From NCBI RefSeq assembly GCF_003477885.1, contig NZ_QUEE01000004.1:186001-250000 (forward strand): a stretch of DNA of 64,000 nucleotides, written 5' to 3'. The stretch is from Lachnotalea sp. AF33-28 (GTDB taxonomy: Bacteria; Bacillota; Clostridia; Lachnospirales; Lachnospiraceae). The position numbers and the translations under genes are program-made. Shown one piece after another: positions 23,976 to 33,037 of the stretch. Position 1 is the stretch's first letter. Every line of letters begins with the position of its first letter. The notes under the pieces were generated by a model. The model was not told the DNA's origin and searched no databases. It was given only the letters and a program-made list of their open reading frames with translations.

Positions 23976-24721
23976 AGATTGTCGTCCTCCTGCTCGGTCT
24001 GTTCGGTTTCTACTTCTTCCGTTTCCTCGTCGTCCTCGTCAAAATCAAGGTCGTCAAGGTTGCTGCTGCCTTTCGCCGCGTCCTTTTTGGGCTTCAAAAT
24101 CTTAAAGTAGTAGAACGCGCCGCCGCCCGCTGCGGCAACAAGCAGCACGACAAGCAGAATACCCATGCCGCCGCCTTTTTCTTCTTCCGGCGGCTGCTCG
24201 GTTTCTTCCGGCTCCGGCTCGGCTTCCACGCCCGCGCACTCGCTCATATTGACGCTGCAAACGGGGCAAGCGGTGTTGACGCTTCCGACAATACATTTTT
24301 CGGTGCAGCTACAAACGGGGGCTTCGGTCTGCCCGTCCTCCATAAGGGCGGTTAAATCCGCTTCGTCCACTTGGTTAAGGAAATGGACGGTGTTTTCCCC
24401 GTCCTCGGCGCGGTCAATGATGATGTAAAAATAGTTGCCGCTTTTGGTTACGACGGTGATAAACTGCTTGTCGCCGGACGCTTCCCCCGTAATATCGTCC
24501 ACAAGGGACATATTACCGTCCGGGGTAAGGGGCTGCGGCTCATAGCCGCCCGTCGTTTCCTCCGGCTCGGTTTCCGGTGGGGGCGTTTCCTCGGTTACAG
24601 GGGTAGGCGGCAAGTCGCTTTCAGACCCGCCGCCCGCGTATGCGGTAACAGAAAGGCCGCACATGATAACCAGCGCGGCAAGCAATACGGTAAACTTTCG
24701 GATTAGCTTTTTATTCTTCAT
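23972..24721 (-). CDS. DUF4366 exported membrane-anchored protein
   Basis: 249 aa. Signal peptide (KKLIRKFTVLLAALVIMCGLSVTAYA), a Pro/Glu-rich linker, a domain with conserved CSC..C..CPVC cysteines, a C-terminal membrane anchor (GILLVVLLVAAAGGGAFYYF) and an acidic cytoplasmic tail. Conserved in this ICE family (CD1107-like), role unknown but located among mating-channel genes. AGGAGGA lies 8 nt before ATG 24721; the longer frame up to 24826 lacks support. Confidence 0.82.
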   Translation of the reverse strand: MKNKKLIRKFTVLLAALVIMCGLSVTAYAGGGSESDLPPTPVTEETPPPETEPEETTGGYEPQPLTPDGNMSLVDDITGEASGDKQFITVVTKSGNYFYIIIDRAEDGENTVHFLNQVDEADLTALMEDGQTEAPVCSCTEKCIVGSVNTACPVCSVNMSECAGVEAEPEPEETEQPPEEEKGGGMGILLVVLLVAAAGGGAFYYFKILKPKKDAAKGSSNLDDLDFDEDDEETEEVETEQTEQEDDNL

Positions 24722-24977
24722 TGTCGCTGTCCTCCTGTTCGGCGGGGTAAGTGGCTTCCGGCTGCGGCAAGGTGATTTCGCCGCTGGCGTAAGCGGAGAG
24801 GAACGCGGCAAGCTGCGTCCCGTCAAGGTGTACTGCCTTTACCATTTGCACGATCTGTGCGTTTTCTTCCTCGACTTTCTGCGCTTCAAGGTCTTTCAGC
24901 TTCTTTTGGTATTCAAGGATTTTTGCCCTCGTTTTCTCAATATCCCTTTCGATACGGTCAAGTTTCGTGTTCGCCAT
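24711..24977 (-). CDS. DUF4315 family protein
   Basis: 88 aa. Residues 1-45 form a charged coiled coil (TKLDRIERDIEKTRAKILEYQKKLKDLEAQK), followed by a short conserved region (GTQLAAFLSAYASGE). Typical DUF4315 neighbour of DUF4366 in Tn1549-type operons; no known activity. AAAGGAG is 9 nt from ATG 24977 and only 3 nt from the alternative ATG 24983. Confidence 0.8.
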   Translation of the reverse strand: MANTKLDRIERDIEKTRAKILEYQKKLKDLEAQKVEEENAQIVQMVKAVHLDGTQLAAFLSAYASGEITLPQPEATYPAEQEDSDNEE

Positions 24978-24983
24978 AGTCAT

Positions 24984-25706
24984 TTACTCCTTTCCAAACT
25001 GTTCTTTCCATGAATAGCTGCGCCCCAATCCCTTAACGGTTTTAAGATAGGGCATAGCGTTTTCTTCCAAAGCCGCCGCCCGGTTAAATAGATCGGGATA
25101 GTGTTCTTTGAGATATAAAATCTCTTGTTTCTTCATGCTCGGACAAAAGAAACAGGACGATTTACCCGGCTGCGGCAATCCTGCCGCTTTGATTTCCCGA
25201 ATACAATCGTCCCTGTTCCAGCCCCATTCTTCAATGAGAGGGTAGCGGTTATGATATTTTTTGTCGGCTTCGTTGTACTTGCGGGAATGTTCATACCGTT
25301 TCACTTCTCCCGCGTCATAGCCGATATAGCGGTTGACTTTCTCGCCGCGCTGCCATACTTCGCGGCAAGGCGCATAGTGGTTGCAAAACTTTTCCTGCGG
25401 TGCGATTTTGTGTTTCTGCGAACAACGCTTATGCCCGTAGGCAATCGACGGGAGCGTATGAGAGCGCAAGCACTCGGTTTCAAGAGGTAGGCGGTTGCCG
25501 TAGCGGTCAACATACTGCACAACGGTAATCTGCGGCATACCGCGTTCCGCAAGCCATTGATTGATTACCTTAACAAATTGATAGGTATGCGGGTGTTCCG
25601 CACCCGTATCGGCAAAGGTGATAAGGTCAACCGGGATTTTGTGCTTGTATAGGCCAATAAGTAAGGCGGCACTATTCGTGCCGCCGCCAAAAGATACAAT
25701 ATTCAT
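24984..25706 (-). CDS. PAPS-reductase-like PP-loop ATPase
   Basis: 240 aa. An N-type ATP pyrophosphatase motif SFGGGTNSAALL at residues 5-16, FADTGAEHPHTY and a C-terminal CFFCPSMKKQEI place it in the phosphoadenosine-phosphosulfate reductase/DndC-like superfamily. Such enzymes activate substrates by adenylation or transfer sulfur; the substrate here is unknown. It sits inside the conjugation operon between NlpC/P60 and DUF4315, so a role in DNA or envelope modification during transfer is possible. Confidence 0.75.
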   Translation of the reverse strand: MNIVSFGGGTNSAALLIGLYKHKIPVDLITFADTGAEHPHTYQFVKVINQWLAERGMPQITVVQYVDRYGNRLPLETECLRSHTLPSIAYGHKRCSQKHKIAPQEKFCNHYAPCREVWQRGEKVNRYIGYDAGEVKRYEHSRKYNEADKKYHNRYPLIEEWGWNRDDCIREIKAAGLPQPGKSSCFFCPSMKKQEILYLKEHYPDLFNRAAALEENAMPYLKTVKGLGRSYSWKEQFGKE

Positions 25707-25719
25707 TTTTCAACTCCTT

Positions 25720-27690
25720 TTAGTTGTAATGTAACCGCCCGTAGGCGTAAAAGTGGGATTGCCAATAGCTGGTGTCCAGTCTTGAATACTGGATAGGGTC
25801 GCCACAATGCAGCATGACGGGGCTTCCGTCCCCGTCCTCGCCCACATAAATCCCCACATGGGAAACGCCGGGGGTATCGTATGTACCCGTAAAGAAAACC
25901 AAATCCCCCGGCTGCGGGTTAGAAACAGGGGTTGAGATGTTGTAAAGCCCTTGCGCCCCAAGTCTGCCCGTATTGTATAGGCCGCTGTTCGTCAACACAT
26001 AACTCACAAATCCGCTGCAATCAAAAGAGGTTTCCGGGGTGCTGCCGCCCCACACATAGGGAAAACCGACGTATTTATCCGCTTCCTCCATGAGCCGCGC
26101 AAACTTTTCATCGGAATTAAGCAGCGCGGTGGGTACTTCGTAATCGGCGGGCGGGTTTTCATAGTATTTTGAAACATAGCCGGATTGCGGGAACAGATCG
26201 GGACGGTTGCCAAGGGACGACATATAGATTGCATATAGGGACAACTGTTCTTCCCCCATGATATAAACGGGAACATGGGAAAGGTTGAAGTTTTCCAAAT
26301 CCACATGAAGAATGTAATAGTTATAGGGTACTTCAACTTCGTATTCGTTGCCCTCGCTGTCCGTCCGCGTTTCGGTGCGGTAGCGTACCTCGACTTCCTC
26401 CGTAACCGTCAAGATATACTGTTTCTCAAAGAGCATTTCAAGGGTGCTTTGCGCTTCATCGAGAGTAAACACGCCCTCATGCAGCGCGGAGAGGATAGAG
26501 ATTAGCACATAGGGGTCATGCTCGATCTCGTCCGCGTTTACCCGGTATTCGTCGTAGCCGGGGTATTCGCTTTCGATATTGTCCAGCATATCTTGTAACT
26601 CGGCTTCCATAGCGGCATACGCGCTTTCCGCGCCCGTTATATCCGCGTCCTCGGAGAGATAGGACGACGCAATCAAACCGCTGCCGCTGTTGCCGCCAAA
26701 AAGGGAACAAGAGGACAGCCCGCCGAAAAGCAGCAGCACGATAAAGGCAATCCCGCCCACAATCAAGCAGCCTTTCCAGTGCCGGACAACAAAGAACGTC
26801 GCCCGTTTGGTTTCCTGCGCGGTTTTCTTCGCCGCCTTTGCGGTGGCTTCGGCGGTCTTTTTCACTTTGCCGCCCGCTTTCAGCGTTTTTGCGTATTGCT
26901 TTTTAATGCGCTGCTTCTGCCAAAAGCGGGAAATGGGGTTGGAGTGCGCAAGAGCGGGGTTATCATGCAACGCCTTTTGATAGAGGAAATCGGCGTTTGC
27001 CTTTACCGCCTTTTTCTCCGCTGCCGCCGCTGCCCGGTAGGGTTTCAGCTTATGGCTGCGTATGCTGCGCTTTGCTGCCCGCGCCGCCATGCCGCCCGCT
27101 TTCTCGCCCGCAAGTTCTACCCGGTGCCCGCTTTCCACACCGACGTTTTCTTTCTCTACCTCGTAGATTTTCCCGTGTACGGTACTGTTTAACTCCTGCG
27201 CCGGACGGGATAAGGGGTTATGCCGCAACTTGCCGTTTGGGGGCTTATCGGTCTTTTCAAAGGAAAGGCGCGTTTTTGCCTTGCCTTTCGCTTCGTCAAA
27301 AACGCGCTCTTTCTTGATTTTGGTCTGCTTGGGGATAGCTGCCCGCGCCGCATCTAAACGGCCTGCCGCCTTGTCCGATTTCTTAATTGCCTTTTGAAGT
27401 TCCGGCGTTGCCCGTTCCGCTTCGGAAAACTGCAAGCGGGAAGTATGGTTTTTTAGCTGCGCCGCGTCAAGGGCTTTTTTCTCCGCGCCTTTTGCCGCGT
27501 GTCGTTCAACCTCTGCGCCGATATGCTGCACAACCTTTTCCGCTGCCGCCCCTGCGGGGGCTGAATAGTTTTCCTCCTGCGGCCTTTCGCTGATACTGGA
27601 CGTTTCGCCCGTCGTAAGGTTTTGTGCAACCGCACCGTCGCGGGTCATTTTCTGCGTTACCTTGTCGGGGGCTTTCAGTTCCTTGCTCAA
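25720..27690 (-). CDS. VirB1-like NlpC/P60 cell-wall hydrolase (CD1108-like)
   Basis: 656 aa. A long basic cytoplasmic N-terminus (1-305), one membrane segment (about 308-325), an extracellular region and a C-terminal NlpC/P60 domain. Catalytic residues are Cys558 (SFDCSGF), His611 (GVSHVGIYVG) and His628. It cuts peptidoglycan so the mating channel can cross the wall. Overlaps the methyltransferase gene by 4 nt. Confidence 0.9.
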   Translation of the reverse strand: MSKELKAPDKVTQKMTRDGAVAQNLTTGETSSISERPQEENYSAPAGAAAEKVVQHIGAEVERHAAKGAEKKALDAAQLKNHTSRLQFSEAERATPELQKAIKKSDKAAGRLDAARAAIPKQTKIKKERVFDEAKGKAKTRLSFEKTDKPPNGKLRHNPLSRPAQELNSTVHGKIYEVEKENVGVESGHRVELAGEKAGGMAARAAKRSIRSHKLKPYRAAAAAEKKAVKANADFLYQKALHDNPALAHSNPISRFWQKQRIKKQYAKTLKAGGKVKKTAEATAKAAKKTAQETKRATFFVVRHWKGCLIVGGIAFIVLLLFGGLSSCSLFGGNSGSGLIASSYLSEDADITGAESAYAAMEAELQDMLDNIESEYPGYDEYRVNADEIEHDPYVLISILSALHEGVFTLDEAQSTLEMLFEKQYILTVTEEVEVRYRTETRTDSEGNEYEVEVPYNYYILHVDLENFNLSHVPVYIMGEEQLSLYAIYMSSLGNRPDLFPQSGYVSKYYENPPADYEVPTALLNSDEKFARLMEEADKYVGFPYVWGGSTPETSFDCSGFVSYVLTNSGLYNTGRLGAQGLYNISTPVSNPQPGDLVFFTGTYDTPGVSHVGIYVGEDGDGSPVMLHCGDPIQYSRLDTSYWQSHFYAYGRLHYN

Positions 27691-28643
27691 TCTTCATCAC
27701 CTCCAATCCGCTGTTTTGCAAGTTCGCAATAGTTGGGGTTTAACTCAATGCCGATATAGCGGCGGTTAAGCCGCTTTGCTACCATGCCCGTCGTGCCGCT
27801 GCCGAAAAAGGGGTCAAGGACAATCCCACCCACGGGACAGCCCGCCAAAATGCACGTTTCCGCAAGTTTGGGCGGGTATGCTGCGAAATGCCCGCCATGA
27901 TACGCGACATTGTTGATCTGCCAAACGTTGCGGCGGCTGCGGACGGGAGAAATCAACTCGTCGGCGTATGCGCCCTTTTCGCGGGGGCGGTTGATTTTCT
28001 GCGGTTGGTTTTGCCCCGGAACAGTAACGTTATACTTGTTTCCTTTGCTAACTCCGCTTTTCAGCCGCCCCGCCGTTGTGGGTGCTATCGGCTCGGCTAC
28101 CGCTTGCCAATCGTAGTAATACTTCTTTGACTTGGTAAGCAGAAACACATATTCATAGCAGCGGGTCGGCCTGTCCCGCATGCTTTCCGGCATGGGGTTT
28201 GTTTTGTACCAGATAATAGAACTGCGCAAATACCAACCGTCGCCCCGCAAGGCAAGGGCTACAAGCCACGGAATACCGATTAAATCTTTCGGCTTGCAGC
28301 CGGGGGCGCGGTGGTTGAACGCCACTTGCTGCCCGTTCCTGCCTTTGGGATATTTAGGGTCTTGGTGGCCGGCTTTGCTGCCTGTGCCGCAATAAGTGTC
28401 TGCGATATTGAGCCAACAAGTACCCTCCGGCGCAAGCACCCGCTTTACCTCATGGAAAATCGCTGTAATGCGGGAAACATATTCTTCCGGCGTTGCTTCC
28501 CGCCCGATCTGCCCGGCTGCGCCGTAGTCTCGCAAGGCATAGTAGGGCGGGGACGTTACGCAACAATCAATACAGTTATCCGGCAAGGTTTGAAGCACCT
28601 GCAAGCTGTCGCCGCAATAGATTTTATCCGTTTCTATCCTCAT
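27687..28643 (-). CDS. solitary DNA methyltransferase, beta class
   Basis: 318 aa. Motif IV TSPPYY at 30-35 comes before motif I-like DPFFGSGTT at 277-285, the beta-class order. SPPY favours N4-cytosine modification, though N6-adenine cannot be excluded. No restriction gene accompanies it. It is embedded in the conjugation operon with 4-nt overlaps on each side, so it probably protects the transferring DNA from recipient restriction, alongside the ArdA-ArdC protein. Confidence 0.88.
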   Translation of the reverse strand: MRIETDKIYCGDSLQVLQTLPDNCIDCCVTSPPYYALRDYGAAGQIGREATPEEYVSRITAIFHEVKRVLAPEGTCWLNIADTYCGTGSKAGHQDPKYPKGRNGQQVAFNHRAPGCKPKDLIGIPWLVALALRGDGWYLRSSIIWYKTNPMPESMRDRPTRCYEYVFLLTKSKKYYYDWQAVAEPIAPTTAGRLKSGVSKGNKYNVTVPGQNQPQKINRPREKGAYADELISPVRSRRNVWQINNVAYHGGHFAAYPPKLAETCILAGCPVGGIVLDPFFGSGTTGMVAKRLNRRYIGIELNPNYCELAKQRIGGDED

Positions 28644-31036
28644 GCCGACACCTCGCCGGGTTTGGTCGTCATGACGCGGTACAGTTCCGTGTCCTGCGGG
28701 AAACGGTCAATAAACGGCAAAATCACGTTGCCGTAGAAAATAAGCCCCTCGCCCGCTTCGGAATGGGTTACATAGGTCATTTGCTGCTGCGAAATATTAA
28801 GCTGCTTTGCAAGGATTTCCCTGTCGCCCTGCGCTTGGTTGAGCATATACACAAAGTCCGAGTTTTCAAAGATGTTCTCCACCTCGCGGGACGACAACAA
28901 ATCTTTCACGTTTTGGGTGATACCTGTTGGAATACCGCCCCATTTGCGAAAACGCTTCCAAATCTCAACGCTGTACGCTGCGGTCTGTTCCTCTTTGAGC
29001 AGCAAATGAAACTCGTCGATGTAGTACCGCGTCGCCTTACCCTCGCTGCGGTTTATGGTAACTCTGTTCCAAACTTGGTCTTGGACAATGAGCATACCGA
29101 GTTTTCGTAGCTGGGTGCCGAGTTCTTTAATATCAAAGCAGACAAGGCGGTTATGAATATCAACGTTTGTCCTATGGTTAAACACATTCAAGCTGCCGTT
29201 TACATAGAGTTCCAATGCCGACGCGATACGCTGCGCTTCCTTTTCCGGCTGCTTCTTGATTTCATTGTAGAGGTCGCCCAAAATCGGCATATTCTCTGGC
29301 TTCGGGTCTGCAAGGTAGCTGCGGTACACGCTGATAACGGCGCGGTCAATCAAGGTCTTTTCAACCGCTTCCAGCCCATTTTTGCCGCCCATAATGAGTT
29401 CGCAAAAGGAAAGGATAAAATCGCTCTTTAAGGCTATGGGCGTGTCGCCCTCGCTGTAATTGAGGTTTATGTCCATCGGGTTAATGTACTGCGTGCTGTT
29501 CTGCGAAACCTTGATAACCTGTCCTTTCAGCCGTTCCACAAGGGGGTAATACTCCGCTTCCGGGTCGCAAATGATAATATCGTCTGCGGTAATGAGAAAA
29601 GCGTTGGTGATCTCGCGCTTTGCCGAAAAACTCTTGCCGCTGCCCGGTGTGCCGAGGATAAGGCCGTTTGGGTTTTTCAGCCGTTTTCTGTCGCACAAAA
29701 TCATGTTATTCGATAATGCGTTTAAGCCATAATACAACGCTTCGCCGCTTTGGAACAGTTCTTGTACCGTAAAGGGGACGAAAATAGCGGTGCTGGAAGT
29801 CGTCAAGCCCCGCTGGATTTGGATTAGGTTTTCGCCCAATGGGATAGAGGACATAAGCCCTTGTTCCTGCCGATAGTCAAGGCGGGTGAGCATACAGTTG
29901 TATTTCTGCGCGATACTTGCGGCACTGAATACGTCGTTGTCCAATTTCTGCTTTGTGTCTGCCACATTCAAAACTAACAGCGTAAGCAAAAACATTCGCT
30001 CGTTCCGGCTCTGCAAATCCCGCAAAAGGTTTTTCGCTTCGCCGCCGTAGGTGGCAAGGTCGGACGGGATTATATCCATGTCGTAGCCGCTGCGGATTGC
30101 CTTTTTCTGTTCCTCAATCTTCATGCGGTCTAAATCGGTGATTTTCCGCTTAATAGTCTTGATTGCTTCGTTGTGGTCGATACTCTGAATGTGCAGATTG
30201 ACGACAATCCCGTTCTCCGCTTCCATGAAGTCGGCAAGCATACGGTCTGAAAGTTCCGGCGCGGCAATCTGCAAAAAGGAAACCGCGCCAAACTTCCCGC
30301 CCATTTGAAACATTCGCCCGTCGCCAAAACGGAAAGAGGACGGGGCAATAAAGTCTTTGACGGAAAGGCCGCTTACGGGTAGCCATTCCCATGCAAAATT
30401 GAAGCGTTCCCCGTCCGGGTGGAAAAGCCCATGCAGCACTTCAAGCCGCTGCTTCCCGTCCAGTACCCGCGCCGCCGCGCCGATCACCTTAAAATGGTTC
30501 AGCGTGTCCGTTTCGATACGGGCAAGCCGCGCCCGCGCCGATTTAATATCTTTTGCTTCAATGGTAAAGGTGAGAAACTTTGTCTTGATAAGCCCGTTGT
30601 TGCCGCGTTCAAGCTGCGTTTGCAGCATTTCGGTGTATTCGGCTCTGATACTGTCAAAGTCGTCATTCTGCGGGGCAATCGTGATACTACTCTTAAAATC
30701 TTCCTTGTTCGCATGGCGGCTGATTAAGGAAAGCTGCACGCTGATAGAAGCGTCAAAAGAGTTATACATATCGCAAAGGGCTTCAAAAATGGCGGTCTTG
30801 TCGTCCGGCTGCGCAAGTTGATAGTTAATATCTTCAAACTCAATGCACTTGGAATACCGCCCGTTTGCAAGGCGGCAAATCCCGTCCTTATACATTCGCT
30901 CAAACGGTATGCTGTCCTGCGCCGTATGGGGCTTCCCGTCGCCCTTTGCCTGCCGGATAAGCGCGTCGATCTGTTTCTTTTCCTGCCGCGTAAGTTTACG
31001 CTTTTCGTTTTGGGTCTTTCCCTTTTCCTTTGACAA
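28640..31036 (-). CDS. VirB4/TraE-family conjugation ATPase
   Basis: 798 aa. Walker A GTPGSGKS at 462-469, Walker B YYIDEFHLLL near 690, and the family TNGFSD-like N-domain. This hexameric ATPase powers assembly and export in the type IV mating channel at the inner face of the membrane. Its start overlaps the PrgI gene by 41 nt. Confidence 0.95.
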   Translation of the reverse strand: MSKEKGKTQNEKRKLTRQEKKQIDALIRQAKGDGKPHTAQDSIPFERMYKDGICRLANGRYSKCIEFEDINYQLAQPDDKTAIFEALCDMYNSFDASISVQLSLISRHANKEDFKSSITIAPQNDDFDSIRAEYTEMLQTQLERGNNGLIKTKFLTFTIEAKDIKSARARLARIETDTLNHFKVIGAAARVLDGKQRLEVLHGLFHPDGERFNFAWEWLPVSGLSVKDFIAPSSFRFGDGRMFQMGGKFGAVSFLQIAAPELSDRMLADFMEAENGIVVNLHIQSIDHNEAIKTIKRKITDLDRMKIEEQKKAIRSGYDMDIIPSDLATYGGEAKNLLRDLQSRNERMFLLTLLVLNVADTKQKLDNDVFSAASIAQKYNCMLTRLDYRQEQGLMSSIPLGENLIQIQRGLTTSSTAIFVPFTVQELFQSGEALYYGLNALSNNMILCDRKRLKNPNGLILGTPGSGKSFSAKREITNAFLITADDIIICDPEAEYYPLVERLKGQVIKVSQNSTQYINPMDINLNYSEGDTPIALKSDFILSFCELIMGGKNGLEAVEKTLIDRAVISVYRSYLADPKPENMPILGDLYNEIKKQPEKEAQRIASALELYVNGSLNVFNHRTNVDIHNRLVCFDIKELGTQLRKLGMLIVQDQVWNRVTINRSEGKATRYYIDEFHLLLKEEQTAAYSVEIWKRFRKWGGIPTGITQNVKDLLSSREVENIFENSDFVYMLNQAQGDREILAKQLNISQQQMTYVTHSEAGEGLIFYGNVILPFIDRFPQDTELYRVMTTKPGEVSA

Positions 31037-31388
31037 TCGCCCGTACCTCCTTATCTAATCGCTCCTGCCGCGCAAGGGCAGTATAAAAATTGTTGGTCTG
31101 ATAAGGTCGCTCTTTGGGGCGAAGAAACTTCACTTCCACAAATTGCCGTATAATCACTTCCAGCGGTTGCCCGTTCTTCTCGTACATAGCGAGTAGGAAC
31201 ATAGGCAGCATGGCAAGCACCATGCACAAAGCCGCCGTTGTCGTTCCCGCGCTGTCCTTTGTCAAAAAGAATAGCGGTAGCCCGATAGCCACCGCCGCGC
31301 CGAAACAGAGTAATTGTCTTTTGGTAAGGTTAAACATTACCTTGCTTTTGATTTTGGTTAAATCCTTTGGGACGGTTACATACGCCAT
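30996..31388 (-). CDS. PrgI family (VirB3-like) channel protein
   Basis: 130 aa. YVTVPKDLTKIKSKVMFNLTKRQLLCFG is the PrgI signature; two membrane segments follow (about 29-42 and 50-68), then the KFLRPKERPYQTNN motif. PrgI-type proteins take the VirB3 position next to VirB4 in Gram-positive channels. Confidence 0.88.
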   Translation of the reverse strand: MAYVTVPKDLTKIKSKVMFNLTKRQLLCFGAAVAIGLPLFFLTKDSAGTTTAALCMVLAMLPMFLLAMYEKNGQPLEVIIRQFVEVKFLRPKERPYQTNNFYTALARQERLDKEVRAIVKGKGKDPKRKA

Positions 31389-31400
31389 AGTCCACCTCCT

Positions 31401-32264
31401 TTAATGCGCGCTGAATACGGATTTTGCAAGGCTTCCCGTCTTGAAAAGCGTAAAACACAAGAGGACGGTATAGCCCATGCAAGACCAGATCGCGCCGGAT
31501 ATGTCGTCGGTTGCTGCGATTGTCTGTATCAATACCGCGTAAATGCCGACGCACACAAGAATTAAAAACGCTTGGAAACCGAGGGCAAGCAAGGATTTCA
31601 AATAATTCTGTCCCATGCCGCCCCATTCGTGATTTACCATTGTCGCAACGGGGATAGGGGCAATACTCGTTACAAGGTATATTTCAATCATGCGACCGTA
31701 CACCACAAGCATAATGCAGATAGAGAGGGCTTTCATGGTAAGCCCCACAAAGAGGGATTGAAACCATAGCCCCAAAAGCCCGCCGACGCTCATAGCGTCC
31801 AGCTTTGCTTCTATGTCGGTGATAACGGTTGCAATATCTATGCTTGTGTCGGATAGGATAACGCCCGCGCTGTCGTTGACGACGCTCTGCGTAACGTCGA
31901 AAACACCCATGACGATGTTCCAAGTATTTGTTACCAGCAGCACCGCAACAAAGGTTTTGAAAATCCATTTGAAAAATATCCAAGTGTCGAGATCGTGCAG
32001 ATTGTTTTTCTCAATTACAAGCTGGATTAGTTCGTAGCACATGACAAAGGTAATGATAACGCCCGCAATCGGCACAATGACGTTTTCCGAAAGGCTGCGT
32101 ATCATATTGAATATACCCGCGTTCCACCCGGCGGGGGTTGTGCCGACTTGCGTTACGATTTCTCCAACCTCTGTATTTACGCTGTCGAACAGCCCGGAGA
32201 GATTAGAGAGTATTCCGTCTGTCAAAATGCCCCGGAACCAATCTTCAATCATCTGCCATATCAA
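31401..32264 (-). CDS. VirB6/TrbL-like polytopic channel protein
   Basis: 287 aa with about six membrane segments (for example NVIVPIAGVIITFVMCYELI, TFVAVLLVTNTWNIVM, SICIMLVVYGRMIEIYLVTSIAPIPVATM). The conserved NHEWGGMGQNYLKSLLALGFQAFLI is typical of the VirB6-like protein of Tn1549-type elements. Forms the inner-membrane part of the DNA channel. 12 nt from PrgI. Confidence 0.88.
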   Translation of the reverse strand: MIWQMIEDWFRGILTDGILSNLSGLFDSVNTEVGEIVTQVGTTPAGWNAGIFNMIRSLSENVIVPIAGVIITFVMCYELIQLVIEKNNLHDLDTWIFFKWIFKTFVAVLLVTNTWNIVMGVFDVTQSVVNDSAGVILSDTSIDIATVITDIEAKLDAMSVGGLLGLWFQSLFVGLTMKALSICIMLVVYGRMIEIYLVTSIAPIPVATMVNHEWGGMGQNYLKSLLALGFQAFLILVCVGIYAVLIQTIAATDDISGAIWSCMGYTVLLCFTLFKTGSLAKSVFSAH

Positions 32265-32283
32265 AAGCTAATCCCTCCTTTCC

Positions 32284-32311
32284 CGCGCCCTCCCGTTTCC
32301 GAGAGGGCGCG
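32284..32311 (-). other. intercistronic hairpin between Maff2 and VirB6 genes
   Basis: CGCGCCCTC pairs with GAGGGCGCG around an 8- to 10-nt loop, without a T run. It probably stabilises the upstream pilin-like transcript or reduces downstream expression, as between subunit genes needed in unequal amounts. Confidence 0.5.
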
Positions 32312-32334
32312 GCGGGTAGTATTAGGTTGTGGCA

Positions 32335-32550
32335 TTATCCAAACAGGCCGGAGAGCAGCGGGACAAGGGTAAGGCCAATCAAGGCGACGCCGCCGCCCGC
32401 CATAAGCTGTTTCATGCCCTGCGATTTCGCGCCGGGGTTATCGTTGCCGTACCCCTCCATGAGGTTAATGCCGCCCCAAATGCCAAGTCCTGCGCCAAGC
32501 GCGATTACCAAAGTCTGCAATACGTCAACTGCGCTGTTGAAAAAATCCAT
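32335..32550 (-). CDS. Maff2/VirB2-like small membrane protein
   Basis: 71 aa with two hydrophobic segments (VLQTLVIALGAGLGIWGGINLM and LMAGGGVALIGLTLVPLLSGLF) split by a short polar loop. Maff2-family proteins occupy the VirB2 pilin-like position in these operons. Lies between the T4CP 3' end and VirB6. Confidence 0.88.
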   Translation of the reverse strand: MDFFNSAVDVLQTLVIALGAGLGIWGGINLMEGYGNDNPGAKSQGMKQLMAGGGVALIGLTLVPLLSGLFG

Positions 32551-32614
32551 ATAAACCTCGCTTTCTGCCGCTAAAACGGCTCAAAAAATGTTGTGGGAAA
32601 TAAAAATGCCGCCG

Positions 32615-32878
32615 TTACGTTTCGGCGGCTGCGTCCTCGTCGGACAAATCTATTTCGTATATGTCAAAAGGTTCGTCGGGCTTTACGATTGCCGGACGGG
32701 TGGACATATACCGTTCAACGTCAAAAGCGTTTTTCTTGTCGAAGTCGGAAAGGTACTTGTAGTTCGGGTGCTGCGTTATATCGTATTTGTCGCTGAAAAA
32801 TGGGCGCACGCCGCGCAACTGCAAAATACATTTTCCTCCGTCCATAACTGCGATTTCGTCCTGTGTCATCAACTCTTT
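32615..32878 (-). pseudogene. type IV coupling protein, C-terminal fragment
   Basis: 87 codons from AAA-GAG-TTG-ATG (KELMTQDEIAVMDGGKCILQLRGVRPFFSDKYDITQHPNYKYL..) to the normal stop. This is the conserved C-terminus of Tn1549-type TraG/VirD4 proteins. It is severed from the middle fragment (42797-43800) by IME-1. Joining GGA at 42799-42797 to AAA at 32878 restores ..YQKLGKELMTQDEIAVMDGG.. in frame. The leftover piece has no convincing ribosome binding site of its own. Confidence 0.88.
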
Positions 32879-33037
32879 GCTATCTTGTCAAGTGGTAAAT
32901 TCGGTTTTTTCGCATGTAAGAGGAAATACGTTGTAGATTGTTCATAGATATGTTAAACTTATTTCAACAACCAGATATGCTCCAATAAAGTAAAATCTTT
33001 GTAGGATTGAAAAACATTTGATTTCAGGAGGACGAAT

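Noticed and set aside
22920..24110. 396-codon open frame on the plus strand
   Set aside because: Antisense to topB and DUF4366; low-complexity shadow of their GC-rich codons, no ribosome binding site or motif.
32875..32878. 4-bp AAAG as the IME-1 core
   Set aside because: Using it as the crossover shifts the coupling-protein frame; a 2-bp AA overlap restores the frame exactly.
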